From the NCBI RefSeq assembly GCF_048128805.1, contig NC_135997.1:29110815-29174814 (forward strand): a DNA stretch of 64,000 nucleotides. Direction: 5' to 3'. The stretch is from Centroberyx gerrardi (taxonomy: Eukaryota > Chordata > Actinopteri > Beryciformes > Berycidae). Below, piece after piece: positions 1 through 10,245 of the stretch; the stretch's first letter is position 1; each line of letters starts with the position of its first letter. The notes under the pieces are model-generated. The model made no database searches. It was not told where the DNA came from and worked only from the letters and a program-made list of their open reading frames with translations. A program made the translations under genes and the position numbers.

Positions 1-9
1 GAGAAATGT

Positions 10-82
10 TGTTTGTGCCCGGTTTCGAACCGGGGACCTTTCGTGTGTGACACGAACGTGATAGCCACTACACCACAGAAAC
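10..82 (-). tRNA. tRNA-Val-CAC: tRNA-Val(CAC), variant A, copy 1
   Basis: This 73-nt gene closely resembles vertebrate tRNA-Val(CAC). It has a standard D arm, T arm GGTTCGAAACC and anticodon stem TTCGT/ACGAA. The loop reads G-T-CAC-A-C, so the anticodon is CAC. Two oddities mark variant A: a G at position 32, normally a pyrimidine, and a C-C mismatch at acceptor pair 5:68. The CCA end is not encoded, as expected for a nuclear gene. No run of four T lies downstream within view. Confidence 0.9.
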
Positions 83-390
83 TCCCAGGACAAGGTTTTA
101 CAGTAAAGAAAGACGATAAGACGCTTTCCCTCGATTTCCACACCTATTTACCTCCAAAACAACAGAGAAATCTTTCATATAGCTGGCCCGTTTCAAGCCA
201 ACGGCATTTAGCATATGAGGCAAATGGGATAACCACACCTGAGACAGTGTTTCACTTGAGGATGTAGCATAGGCAATGCTCAAATGTGGATTGCATTGAG
301 ACGGTGGCACAGGGTTGGGGTTAGCATCTCAATTGGCTGCAGTGTTTGCAGAATCAATACCATTTCTCACAGTGAAGCGCTGATGCGCAG

Positions 391-464
391 GTCTCTGTGG
401 CGCAATCGGTCAGCGCGCTCGGCTGTTAACCGAGAGGATGGTGGTTCGAGCCCACCCAGGGACG
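391..464 (+). tRNA. tRNA-Asn-GTT: tRNA-Asn(GTT), copy 1
   Basis: This 74-nt gene is almost identical to the vertebrate tRNA-Asn(GTT) consensus. The acceptor stem GTCTCTG/CAGGGAC, D stem GCGC/GCGC, anticodon stem CTCGG/CCGAG and loop CTGTTAA are all intact, and the T arm is GGTGG/CCACC. The internal A and B box positions are normal. The nearest TTTT on this strand is at 559, about 95 nt past the gene end, so a canonical close Pol III terminator is missing. Confidence 0.96.
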
Positions 465-883
465 CAGCGAGACAAATCTGTGCTGCTCAAAGTTTAGGTT
501 TGGTCTTGCTGAGCTTCAAGTCATCACCGTTCCTGCGGTGGAGCTGCTGTGACAGGGGTTTTGTTGACGAGTCTTGTCCTGTTCCTGCTCCGGCCTTCAC
601 CTGGCTCTGTGGTCATCGCTTCACCTGTACCTCAATGTTTGTTCTCTCTTCCTCACTGTTTGTTCTCTCTTCCTCCCGAGCTTGTGCAATCCTCACTGCT
701 TTTGCCATCACAGCTGCCAAATGCAGTGCGTCACTTTACAGCTGAGTCGGTTTTTTCCTTTAACCTCGGTTTGCTAACGTCGTTCTTACGAATGTCTCTG
801 TATAGTTTATGACCTTGAATCCATTTGATATGATTTCATTCTGAAAGTTATTGAGACACTATCTCAAGAGCTTAGCAGCTGAG

Positions 884-957
884 GGTGCCGTGGCTTAGTT
901 GGTCAAAGTGCCTGTCTAGTAAACAGGAGATCCTGGGTTCGAATCCCAGCGGTGCCT
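884..957 (+). tRNA. tRNA-Thr-AGT: tRNA-Thr(AGT), copy 1
   Basis: This 74-nt gene matches vertebrate tRNA-Thr(AGT). The anticodon stem CCTGT/ACAGG encloses loop CTAGTAA, giving anticodon AGT. The T arm is CTGGG/CCCAG. Acceptor pairs 3:70 and 4:69 are wobbles (T-G and G-T). The first TTTT downstream on this strand is near 1134, about 177 nt away. Confidence 0.95.
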
Positions 958-1058
958 GCTCAGTGTTTCTATATTTGTCAGAAGGATATGCCCTCATGAC
1001 GAATTCCACACAGCAATTGCTCAGGTCACGGGTTGCAAGCAGGCTGAGCTGACCTGAA

Positions 1059-1127
1059 GCCTCGTTGGCACAGTAGGCAGCGCGTCTGATAATCTGAAGG
1101 TCGTGAGTTCAAACCTCACACGGGGCA
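1059..1127 (+). pseudogene. tRNA-Met pseudogene, anticodon lost, copy 1
   Basis: This copy aligns along its whole length with the intact elongator tRNA-Met(CAT) at 1822-1894. It is 4 nt shorter in the anticodon arm, so the CAT anticodon and a proper 7-base loop are gone. The T loop also carries TTCAAAC instead of TTCGAAC. Acceptor and T stems are still good, and a TTTT sits 6 nt downstream, so the locus may still be transcribed. It cannot make a Met-reading tRNA. Confidence 0.9.
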
Positions 1128-1436
1128 CTTCCGTTTTGCTTTGAACTAGGTCGTGGACCTTTCGTTGCAAAACACCTGGGCCGAGCAGACTGGTCATCAC
1201 GTTGAGCCGAGTCAAACCTCAGTCATCTGGGCCGTCTAGTCTAGGAATTCTTTTTAAACCAAAGGCTTTAGTTGAATACATAGCCTTTGCCTGTAGACTC
1301 GGACTGGGAAACTTGTGATACTAGTCTCCGTTGTAATGTCGTATGTATACGTTTCGGAAGCTTCGCTCAAATGAACAAGCTTTAGTTGGACAGACTCTGC
1401 GACGTTTCAGCACCACTGCTACGGACTGGGAAATGT

Positions 1437-1509
1437 TGTTTCTGCCCGGGTTCGAACCGGGGACCTTTCGTGTGTGAGACGAACGTGATAGCCACTACAC
1501 CACAGAAAC
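1437..1509 (-). tRNA. tRNA-Val-CAC: tRNA-Val(CAC), variant B, copy 1
   Basis: This 73-nt gene has a fully paired acceptor stem GTTTCTG/CAGAAAC. The anticodon stem TTCGT/ACGAA encloses loop CTCACAC, giving anticodon CAC, and the T arm is a normal GGTTCGAACC. Unlike variant A it has C at position 32 and no acceptor mismatch, so it is the better valine gene of the pair. No AAAA, which would be a minus-strand TTTT, occurs in the 100 bases to its left. Confidence 0.95.
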
Positions 1510-1821
1510 TCCTACGAAGAGGTTTTACAGTAAAGAAAGACGATAAAACGCTTTCCCTCGATTTCCACATCTATTTACCTCCAAAACAACAGAGAAATCT
1601 TTCATATTGCTGCCCGGTTTCAAGCCAGCGGCATTTAGCATATGAGGCAAATGGGATAACCACACCTGAGACAGTGTTTCACTTGAGGAGGTAGCTTAGG
1701 CAATGCTCAAATGTGGATTGCATTGAGACGGTGGCACAGGGACAAATTCCACATAGCAATTGCTCAGGTCACGGGTTGCAAGCAGGCTGAGCTGAGCCGA
1801 GCTGACCTCAGCTGACCTGAA

Positions 1822-1894
1822 GCCTCGTTGGCGCAGTAGGCAGCGCGTCAGTCTCATAATCTGAAGGTCGTGAGTTCGAACCTCACACGGGGCA
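1822..1894 (+). tRNA. tRNA-Met-CAT: tRNA-Met(CAT), elongator, copy 1
   Basis: This 73-nt gene matches vertebrate elongator tRNA-Met. It starts GCCTCGTTGGCGCAG, has anticodon loop CTCATAA with anticodon CAT, T stem GTGAG/CTCAC, and ends ACGGGGCA. A TTTT lies 6 nt past the gene end at 1901-1904, a good Pol III terminator. Confidence 0.96.
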
Positions 1895-2194
1895 CGTCTG
1901 TTTTGCTTTGAACTAGGTCGTGGACCCTTCATTGCAAAACACCTGGACCGAGCATCGCGTCGGGCCAAGTCAAACCTCAGTCATCTGGGCCGTCAGGTCT
2001 AGGAATTCTTTTTAAACCAAAGGCTTATGTAGGATACATAGCCTTTGCCTGTAGACTCGGACTGGGAAACTTGTGATACTAGTCTCCGGTGTAACGTCGT
2101 ATGTATACATTTCGGAAGCTTCGCTCAAATGAACAAGCTTTACTTTGATACATGCCGTGGCGTTTCAGCACCACCGCTACGGACTGAGAAATGT

Positions 2195-2267
2195 TGTTTG
2201 TGCCCGGTTTCGAACCGGGGACCTTTCGTGTGTGACACGAACGTGATAGCCACTACACCACAGAAAC
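2195..2267 (-). tRNA. tRNA-Val-CAC: tRNA-Val(CAC), variant A, copy 2
   Basis: Identical over the gene to variant A copy 1, including G32 and the 5:68 C-C mismatch. Confidence 0.9.
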
Positions 2268-2575
2268 TCCCAGGACAAGGTTTTACAGTAAAGAAAGACG
2301 ATAAGACGCTTTCCCTCGATTTCCACACCTATTTACCTCCAAAACAACAGAGAAATCTTTCATATGGCTGGCCCGTTTCAAGCCAACGGCATTTAGTATA
2401 TGAGGCAAATGGGATAACCACACCTGAGACAGTGTTTCACTTGAGGATGTAGCATAGGCAATGCTCAAATGTGGATTGCATTGAGACGGTGGCACAGGGT
2501 TGGGGTTAGCGTCTCAATTGGCTGCAGTGTTTGCAGAATCAATACCATTTCTCACAGTGAAGCACTGATGCGCAG

Positions 2576-2649
2576 GTCTCTGTGGCGCAATCGGTCAGCG
2601 CGCTCGGCTGTTAACCGAGAGGATGGTGGTTCGAGCCCACCCAGGGACG
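2576..2649 (+). tRNA. tRNA-Asn-GTT: tRNA-Asn(GTT), copy 2
   Basis: Identical over the gene to tRNA-Asn copy 1, with an intact cloverleaf. Confidence 0.96.
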
Positions 2650-3067
2650 CAGCGAGACAAATCTGTGCTGCTCAAAGTTTAGGTTTGGTCTTGCTGAGCT
2701 TCAAGTCATCACCGTTCCTGCGGTGGAGCTGCTGTGACAGGGGTTTTGTTGACGAGTCTTGTCCTGTTCCTGCTCCGGCCTTCACCTGGCTCTGTGGTCA
2801 TCGCTTCACCTGTACCTCAATGTTTGTTCTCTCTTCCTCACTGTTTGTTCTCTCTTCCTCCCGAGCTTGTGCAATCCTCACTGCTTTTGCCATCACAGCT
2901 GCCAAATGCAGTGCGTCACTTTACAGCTGAGTCGGTTTTTACCTTAACCTCGGTTTGCTAACGTCGTTCTTACGAATGTCTCTGTATAGTTTATGACCTT
3001 GAATCCATTTGATATGATTTCATTCTGAAAGTTATTGAGACACTATCTCAAGAGCTTAGCAGCTGAG

Positions 3068-3141
3068 GGTGCCGTGGCTTAGTTGGTCAAAGTGCCTGTC
3101 TAGTAAACAGGAGATCCTGGGTTCGAATCCCAGCGGTGCCT
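3068..3141 (+). tRNA. tRNA-Thr-AGT: tRNA-Thr(AGT), copy 2
   Basis: Identical over the gene to tRNA-Thr copy 1. It is shifted 2184 rather than 2185 bp because unit 1 has one extra T in a T-rich stretch before it. Confidence 0.95.
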
Positions 3142-3242
3142 GCTCAGTGTTTCTATATTTGTCAGAAGGATATGCCCTCATGACGAATTCCACACAGCAA
3201 TTGCTCAGGTCACGGGTTGCAAGCAGGCTGAGCTGACCTGAA

Positions 3243-3311
3243 GCCTCGTTGGCACAGTAGGCAGCGCGTCTGATAATCTGAAGGTCGTGAGTTCAAACCT
3301 CACACGGGGCA
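3243..3311 (+). pseudogene. tRNA-Met pseudogene, copy 2
   Basis: Carries the same 4-nt loss in the anticodon arm as copy 1. Confidence 0.9.
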
Positions 3312-3620
3312 CTTCCGTTTTGCTTTGAACTAGGTCGTGGACCTTTCGTTGCAAAACACCTGGGCCGAGCAGACTGGTCATCACGTTGAGCCGAGTCAAA
3401 CCTCAGTCATCTGGGCCGTCTAGTCTAGGAATTCTTTTTAAACCAAAGGCTTTAGTTGAATACATAGCCTTTGCCTGTAGACTCGGACTGGGAAACTTGT
3501 GATACTAGTCTCCGTTGTAATGTCGTATGTATACGTTTCGGAAGCTTCGCTCAAATGAACAAGCTTTAGTTGGACAGACTCTGCGACGTTTCAGCACCAC
3601 TGCTACGGACTGGGAGATGT

Positions 3621-3693
3621 TGTTTCTGCCCGGGTTCGAACCGGGGACCTTTCGTGTGTGAGACGAACGTGATAGCCACTACACCACAGAAAC
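3621..3693 (-). tRNA. tRNA-Val-CAC: tRNA-Val(CAC), variant B, copy 2
   Basis: Gene sequence as in variant B copy 1. One base in the flank just beyond the 3' end differs (GGGAGATG instead of GGGAAATG). Confidence 0.95.
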
Positions 3694-4005
3694 TCCTACG
3701 AAGAGGTTTTACAGTAAAGAAAGACGATAAAACGCTTTCCCTCGATTTCCACATCTATTTACCTCCAAAACAACAGAGAAATCTTTCATATTGCTGCCCG
3801 GTTTCAAGCCAGCGGCATTTAGCATATGAGGCAAATGGGATAACCACACCTGAGACAGTGTTTCACTTGAGGAGGTAGCTTAGGCAATGCTCAAATGTGG
3901 ATTGCATTGAGACGGTGGCACAGGGACAAATTCCACATAGCAATTGCTCAGGTCACGGGTTGCAAGCAGGCTGAGCTGAGCCGAGCTGACCTCAGCTGAC
4001 CTGAA

Positions 4006-4078
4006 GCCTCGTTGGCGCAGTAGGCAGCGCGTCAGTCTCATAATCTGAAGGTCGTGAGTTCGAACCTCACACGGGGCA
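4006..4078 (+). tRNA. tRNA-Met-CAT: tRNA-Met(CAT), elongator, copy 2
   Basis: Identical to tRNA-Met copy 1, with a TTTT 6 nt downstream. Confidence 0.96.
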
Positions 4079-4378
4079 CGTCTGTTTTGCTTTGAACTAG
4101 GTCGTGGACCCTTCATTGCAAAACACCTGGACCGAGCATCGCGTCGGGCCAAGTCAAACCTCGGTCATCTGGGCCGTCAGGTCTAGGAATTCTTTTTAAA
4201 CCAAAGGCTTATGTAGGATACATAGCCTTTGCCTGTAGACTCGGACTGGGAAACTTGTGATACTAGTCTCCGGTGTAACGTCGTATGTATACATTTCGGA
4301 AGCTTCGCTCAAATGAACAAGCTTTACTTTGATACATGCCGTGGCGTTTCAGCACCACCGCTACGGACTGAGAAATGT

Positions 4379-4451
4379 TGTTTGTGCCCGGTTTCGAACC
4401 GGGGACCTTTCGTGTGTGACACGAACGTGATAGCCACTACACCACAGAAAC
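4379..4451 (-). tRNA. tRNA-Val-CAC: tRNA-Val(CAC), variant A, copy 3
   Basis: Identical over the gene to variant A copy 1. Confidence 0.9.
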
Positions 4452-4759
4452 TCCCAGGACAAGGTTTTACAGTAAAGAAAGACGATAAGACGCTTTCCCT
4501 CGATTTCCACACCTATTTACCTCCAAAACAACAGAGAAATCTTTCATATGGCTGGCCCGTTTCAAGCCAACGGCATTTAGCATATGAGGCAAATGGGATA
4601 ACCACACCTGAGACAGTGTTTCACTTGAGGATGTAGCATAGGCAATGCTCAAATGTGGATTGCATTGAGACGGTGGCACAGGGTTGGGGTTAGCGTCTCA
4701 ATTGGCTGCAGTGTTTGCAGAATCAATACCATTTCTCACAGTGAAGCACTGATGCGCAG

Positions 4760-4833
4760 GTCTCTGTGGCGCAATCGGTCAGCGCGCTCGGCTGTTAACC
4801 GAGAGGATGGTGGTTCGAGCCCACCCAGGGACG
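4760..4833 (+). tRNA. tRNA-Asn-GTT: tRNA-Asn(GTT), copy 3
   Basis: Identical over the gene to tRNA-Asn copy 1. Confidence 0.96.
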
Positions 4834-5251
4834 CAGCGAGACAAATCTGTGCTGCTCAAAGTTTAGGTTTGGTCTTGCTGAGCTTCAAGTCATCACCGTT
4901 CCTGCGGTGGAGCTGCTGTGACAGGGGTTTTGTTGACGAGTCTTGTCCTGTTCCTGCTCCGGCCTTCACCTGGCTCTGTGGTCATCGCTTCACCTGTACC
5001 TCAATGTTTGTTCTCTCTTCCTCACTGTTTGTTCTCTCTTCCTCCCGAGCTTGTGCAATCCTCACTGCTTTTGCCATCACAGCTGCCAAATGCAGTGCGT
5101 CACTTTACAGCTGAGTCGGTTTTTACCTTAACCTCGGTTTGCTAACGTCGTTCTTACGAATGTCTCTGTATAGTTTATGACCTTGAATCCATTTGATATG
5201 ATTTCATTCTGAAAGTTATTGAGACACTATCTCAAGAGCTTAGCAGCTGAG

Positions 5252-5325
5252 GGTGCCGTGGCTTAGTTGGTCAAAGTGCCTGTCTAGTAAACAGGAGATC
5301 CTGGGTTCGAATCCCAGCGGTGCCT
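5252..5325 (+). tRNA. tRNA-Thr-AGT: tRNA-Thr(AGT), copy 3
   Basis: Identical over the gene to tRNA-Thr copy 1. Confidence 0.95.
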
Positions 5326-5426
5326 GCTCAGTGTTTCTATATTTGTCAGAAGGATATGCCCTCATGACGAATTCCACACAGCAATTGCTCAGGTCACGGG
5401 TTGCAAGCAGGCTGAGCTGACCTGAA

Positions 5427-5495
5427 GCCTCGTTGGCACAGTAGGCAGCGCGTCTGATAATCTGAAGGTCGTGAGTTCAAACCTCACACGGGGCA
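5427..5495 (+). pseudogene. tRNA-Met pseudogene, copy 3
   Basis: Same anticodon-arm loss as copy 1. Confidence 0.9.
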
Positions 5496-5804
5496 CTTCC
5501 GTTTTGCTTTGAACTAGGTCGTGGACCTTTCGTTGCAAAACACCTGGGCCGAGCAGACTGGTCATCACGTTGAGCCGAGTCAAACCTCAGTCATCTGGGC
5601 CGTCTAGTCTAGGAATTCTTTTTAAACCAAAGGCTTTAGTTGAATACATAGCCTTTGCCTGTAGACTCGGACTGGGAAACTTGTGATACTAGTCTCCGTT
5701 GTAATGTCGTATGTATACGTTTCGGAAGCTTCGCTCAAATGAACAAGCTTTAGTTGGACAGACTCTGCGACGTTTCAGCACCACTGCTACGGACTGGGAA
5801 ATGT

Positions 5805-5877
5805 TGTTTCTGCCCGGGTTCGAACCGGGGACCTTTCGTGTGTGAGACGAACGTGATAGCCACTACACCACAGAAAC
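5805..5877 (-). tRNA. tRNA-Val-CAC: tRNA-Val(CAC), variant B, copy 3
   Basis: Identical over the gene to variant B copy 1. Confidence 0.95.
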
Positions 5878-6189
5878 TCCTACGAAGAGGTTTTACAGTA
5901 AAGAAAGACGATAAAACGCTTTCCCTCGATTTCCACATCTATTTACCTCCAAAACAACAGAGAAATCTTTCATATTGCTGCCCGGTTTCAAGCCAGCGGC
6001 ATTTAGCATATGAGGCAAATGGGATAACCACACCTGAGACAGTGTTTCACTTGAGGAGGTAGCTTAGGCAATGCTCAAATGTGGATTGCATTGAGACGGT
6101 GGCACAGGGACAAATTCCACATAGCAATTGCTCAGGTCACGGGTTGCAAGCAGGCTGAGCTGAGCCGAGCTGACCTCAGCTGACCTGAA

Positions 6190-6262
6190 GCCTCGTTGGC
6201 GCAGTAGGCAGCGCGTCAGTCTCATAATCTGAAGGTCGTGAGTTCGAACCTCACACGGGGCA
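6190..6262 (+). tRNA. tRNA-Met-CAT: tRNA-Met(CAT), elongator, copy 3
   Basis: Identical to tRNA-Met copy 1. Confidence 0.96.
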
Positions 6263-6562
6263 CGTCTGTTTTGCTTTGAACTAGGTCGTGGACCCTTCAT
6301 TGCAAAACACCTGGACCGAGCATCGCGTCGGGCCAAGTCAAACCTCGGTCATCTGGGCCGTCAGGTCTAGGAATTCTTTTTAAACCAAAGGCTTATGTAG
6401 GATACATAGCCTTTGCCTGTAGACTCGGACTGGGAAACTTGTGATACTAGTCTCCGGTGTAACGTCGTATGTATACATTTCGGAAGCTTCGCTCAAATGA
6501 ACAAGCTTTACTTTGATACATGCCGTGGCGTTTCAGCACCACCGCTACGGACTGAGAAATGT

Positions 6563-6635
6563 TGTTTGTGCCCGGTTTCGAACCGGGGACCTTTCGTGTG
6601 TGACACGAACGTGATAGCCACTACACCACAGAAAC
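6563..6635 (-). tRNA. tRNA-Val-CAC: tRNA-Val(CAC), variant A, copy 4
   Basis: Identical over the gene to variant A copy 1. Confidence 0.9.
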
Positions 6636-6943
6636 TCCCAGGACAAGGTTTTACAGTAAAGAAAGACGATAAGACGCTTTCCCTCGATTTCCACACCTAT
6701 TTACCTCCAAAACAACAGAGAAATCTTTCATATGGCTGGCCCGTTTCAAGCCAACGGCATTTAGCATATGAGGCAAATGGGATAACCACACCTGAGACAG
6801 TGTTTCACTTGAGGATGTAGCATAGGCAATGCTCAAATGTGGATTGCATTGAGACGGTGGCACAGGGTTGGGGTTAGCGTCTCAATTGGCTGCAGTGTTT
6901 GCAGAATCAATACCATTTCTCACAGTGAAGCACTGATGCGCAG

Positions 6944-7017
6944 GTCTCTGTGGCGCAATCGGTCAGCGCGCTCGGCTGTTAACCGAGAGGATGGTGGTTC
7001 GAGCCCACCCAGGGACG
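6944..7017 (+). tRNA. tRNA-Asn-GTT: tRNA-Asn(GTT), copy 4
   Basis: Identical over the gene to tRNA-Asn copy 1. Confidence 0.96.
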
Positions 7018-7435
7018 CAGCGAGACAAATCTGTGCTGCTCAAAGTTTAGGTTTGGTCTTGCTGAGCTTCAAGTCATCACCGTTCCTGCGGTGGAGCTGC
7101 TGTGACAGGGGTTTTGTTGACGAGTCTTGTCCTGTTCCTGCTCCGGCCTTCACCTGGCTCTGTGGTCATCGCTTCACCTGTACCTCAATGTTTGTTCTCT
7201 CTTCCTCACTGTTTGTTCTCTCTTCCTCCCGAGCTTGTGCAATCCTCACTGCTTTTGCCATCACAGCTGCCAAATGCAGTGCGTCACTTTACAGCTGAGT
7301 CGGTTTTTACCTTAACCTCGGTTTGCTAACGTCGTTCTTACGAATGTCTCTGTATAGTTTATGACCTTGAATCCATTTGATATGATTTCATTCTGAAAGT
7401 TATTGAGACACTATCTCAAGAGCTTAGCAGCTGAG

Positions 7436-7509
7436 GGTGCCGTGGCTTAGTTGGTCAAAGTGCCTGTCTAGTAAACAGGAGATCCTGGGTTCGAATCCCA
7501 GCGGTGCCT
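7436..7509 (+). tRNA. tRNA-Thr-AGT: tRNA-Thr(AGT), copy 4
   Basis: Identical over the gene to tRNA-Thr copy 1. Confidence 0.95.
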
Positions 7510-7610
7510 GCTCAGTGTTTCTATATTTGTCAGAAGGATATGCCCTCATGACGAATTCCACACAGCAATTGCTCAGGTCACGGGTTGCAAGCAGGCTGAG
7601 CTGACCTGAA

Positions 7611-7679
7611 GCCTCGTTGGCACAGTAGGCAGCGCGTCTGATAATCTGAAGGTCGTGAGTTCAAACCTCACACGGGGCA
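7611..7679 (+). pseudogene. tRNA-Met pseudogene, copy 4
   Basis: Same anticodon-arm loss as copy 1. Confidence 0.9.
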
Positions 7680-7988
7680 CTTCCGTTTTGCTTTGAACTA
7701 GGTCGTGGACCTTTCGTTGCAAAACACCTGGGCCGAGCAGACTGGTCATCACGTTGAGCCGAGTCAAACCTCAGTCATCTGGGCCGTCTAGTCTAGGAAT
7801 TCTTTTTAAACCAAAGGCTTTAGTTGAATACATAGCCTTTGCCTGTAGACTCGGACTGGGAAACTTGTGATACTAGTCTCCGTTGTAATGTCGTATGTAT
7901 ACGTTTCGGAAGCTTCGCTCAAATGAACAAGCTTTAGTTGGACAGACTCTGCGACGTTTCAGCACCACTGCTACGGACTGGGAAATGT

Positions 7989-8061
7989 TGTTTCTGCCCG
8001 GGTTCGAACCGGGGACCTTTCGTGTGTGAGACGAACGTGATAGCCACTACACCACAGAAAC
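7989..8061 (-). tRNA. tRNA-Val-CAC: tRNA-Val(CAC), variant B, copy 4
   Basis: Identical over the gene to variant B copy 1. Confidence 0.95.
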
Positions 8062-8373
8062 TCCTACGAAGAGGTTTTACAGTAAAGAAAGACGATAAAA
8101 CGCTTTCCCTCGATTTCCACATCTATTTACCTCCAAAACAACAGAGAAATCTTTCATATTGCTGCCCGGTTTCAAGCCAGCGGCATTTAGCATATGAGGC
8201 AAATGGGATAACCACACCTGAGACAGTGTTTCACTTGAGGAGGTAGCTTAGGCAATGCTCAAATGTGGATTGCATTGAGACGGTGGCACAGGGACAAATT
8301 CCACATAGCAATTGCTCAGGTCACGGGTTGCAAGCAGGCTGAGCTGAGCCGAGCTGACCTCAGCTGACCTGAA

Positions 8374-8446
8374 GCCTCGTTGGCGCAGTAGGCAGCGCGT
8401 CAGTCTCATAATCTGAAGGTCGTGAGTTCGAACCTCACACGGGGCA
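8374..8446 (+). tRNA. tRNA-Met-CAT: tRNA-Met(CAT), elongator, copy 4
   Basis: Identical to tRNA-Met copy 1. Confidence 0.96.
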
Positions 8447-8746
8447 CGTCTGTTTTGCTTTGAACTAGGTCGTGGACCCTTCATTGCAAAACACCTGGAC
8501 CGAGCATCGCGTCGGGCCGAGTCAAACCTCAGTCATCTGGGCCGTCAGGTCTAGGAATTCTTTTTAAACCAAAGGCTTATGTAGGATACATAGCCTTTGC
8601 CTGTAGACTCGGACTGGGAAACTTGTGATACTAGTCTCCGGTGTAACGTCGTATGTATACATTTCGGAAGCTTCGCTCAAATGAACAAGCTTTACTTTGA
8701 TACATGCCGTGGCGTTTCAGCACCACCGCTACGGACTGAGAAATGT

Positions 8747-8819
8747 TGTTTGTGCCCGGTTTCGAACCGGGGACCTTTCGTGTGTGACACGAACGTGATA
8801 GCCACTACACCACAGAAAC
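8747..8819 (-). tRNA. tRNA-Val-CAC: tRNA-Val(CAC), variant A, copy 5
   Basis: Identical over the gene to variant A copy 1. Confidence 0.9.
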
Positions 8820-9127
8820 TCCCAGGACAAGGTTTTACAGTAAAGAAAGACGATAAGACGCTTTCCCTCGATTTCCACACCTATTTACCTCCAAAACAAC
8901 AGAGAAATCTTTCATATGGCTGGCCCGTTTCAAGCCAACGGCATTTAGCATATGAGGCAAATGGGATAACCACACCTGAGACAGTGTTTCACTTGAGGAT
9001 GTAGCATAGGCAATGCTCAAATGTGGATTGCATTGAGACGGTGGCACAGGGTTGGGGTTAGCGTCTCAATTGGCTGCAGTGTTTGCAGAATCAATACCAT
9101 TTCTCACAGTGAAGCACTGATGCGCAG

Positions 9128-9201
9128 GTCTCTGTGGCGCAATCGGTCAGCGCGCTCGGCTGTTAACCGAGAGGATGGTGGTTCGAGCCCACCCAGGGAC
9201 G
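9128..9201 (+). tRNA. tRNA-Asn-GTT: tRNA-Asn(GTT), copy 5
   Basis: Identical over the gene to tRNA-Asn copy 1. Confidence 0.96.
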
Positions 9202-9619
9202 CAGCGAGACAAATCTGTGCTGCTCAAAGTTTAGGTTTGGTCTTGCTGAGCTTCAAGTCATCACTGTTCCTGCGGTGGAGCTGCTGTGACAGGGGTTTTG
9301 TTGACGAGTCTTGTCCTGTTCCTGCTCCGGCCTTCACCTGGCTCTGTGGTCATCGCTTCACCTGTACCTCAATGTTTGTTCTCTCTTCCTCACTGTTTGT
9401 TCTCTCTTCCTCCCGAGCTTGTGCAATCCTCACTGCTTTTGCCATCACAGCTGCCAAATGCAGTGCGTCACTTTACAGCTGAGTCGGTTTTTACCTTAAC
9501 CTCGGTTTGCTAACGTCGTTCTTACGAATGTCTCTGTATAGTTTATGACCTTGAATCCATTTGATATGATTTCATTCTGAAAGTTATTGAGACACTATCT
9601 CAAGAGCTTAGCAGCTGAG

Positions 9620-9693
9620 GGTGCCGTGGCTTAGTTGGTCAAAGTGCCTGTCTAGTAAACAGGAGATCCTGGGTTCGAATCCCAGCGGTGCCT
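9620..9693 (+). tRNA. tRNA-Thr-AGT: tRNA-Thr(AGT), copy 5
   Basis: Identical over the gene to tRNA-Thr copy 1. Confidence 0.95.
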
Positions 9694-9794
9694 GCTCAGT
9701 GTTTCTATATTTGTCAGAAGGATATGCCCTCATGACGAATTCCACACAGCAATTGCTCAGGTCACGGGTTGCAAGCAGGCTGAGCTGACCTGAA

Positions 9795-9863
9795 GCCTCG
9801 TTGGCACAGTAGGCAGCGCGTCTGATAATCTGAAGGTCGTGAGTTCAAACCTCACACGGGGCA
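9795..9863 (+). pseudogene. tRNA-Met pseudogene, copy 5
   Basis: Same anticodon-arm loss as copy 1. Confidence 0.9.
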
Positions 9864-10172
9864 CTTCCGTTTTGCTTTGAACTAGGTCGTGGACCTTTCG
9901 TTGCAAAACACCTGGGCCGAGCAGACTGGTCATCACGTTGAGCCGAGTCAAACCTCAGTCATCTGGGCCGTCTAGTCTAGGAATTCTTTTTAAACCAAAG
10001 GCTTTAGTTGAATACATAGCCTTTGCCTGTAGACTCGGACTGGGAAACTTGTGATACTAGTCTCCGTTGTAATGTCGTATGTATACGTTTCGGAAGCTTC
10101 GCTCAAATGAACAAGCTTTAGTTGGACAGACTCTGCGACGTTTCAGCACCACTGCTACGGACTGGGAAATGT

Positions 10173-10245
10173 TGTTTCTGCCCGGGTTCGAACCGGGGAC
10201 CTTTCGTGTGTGAGACGAACGTGATAGCCACTACACCACAGAAAC
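10173..10245 (-). tRNA. tRNA-Val-CAC: tRNA-Val(CAC), variant B, copy 5
   Basis: Identical over the gene to variant B copy 1. Confidence 0.95.
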
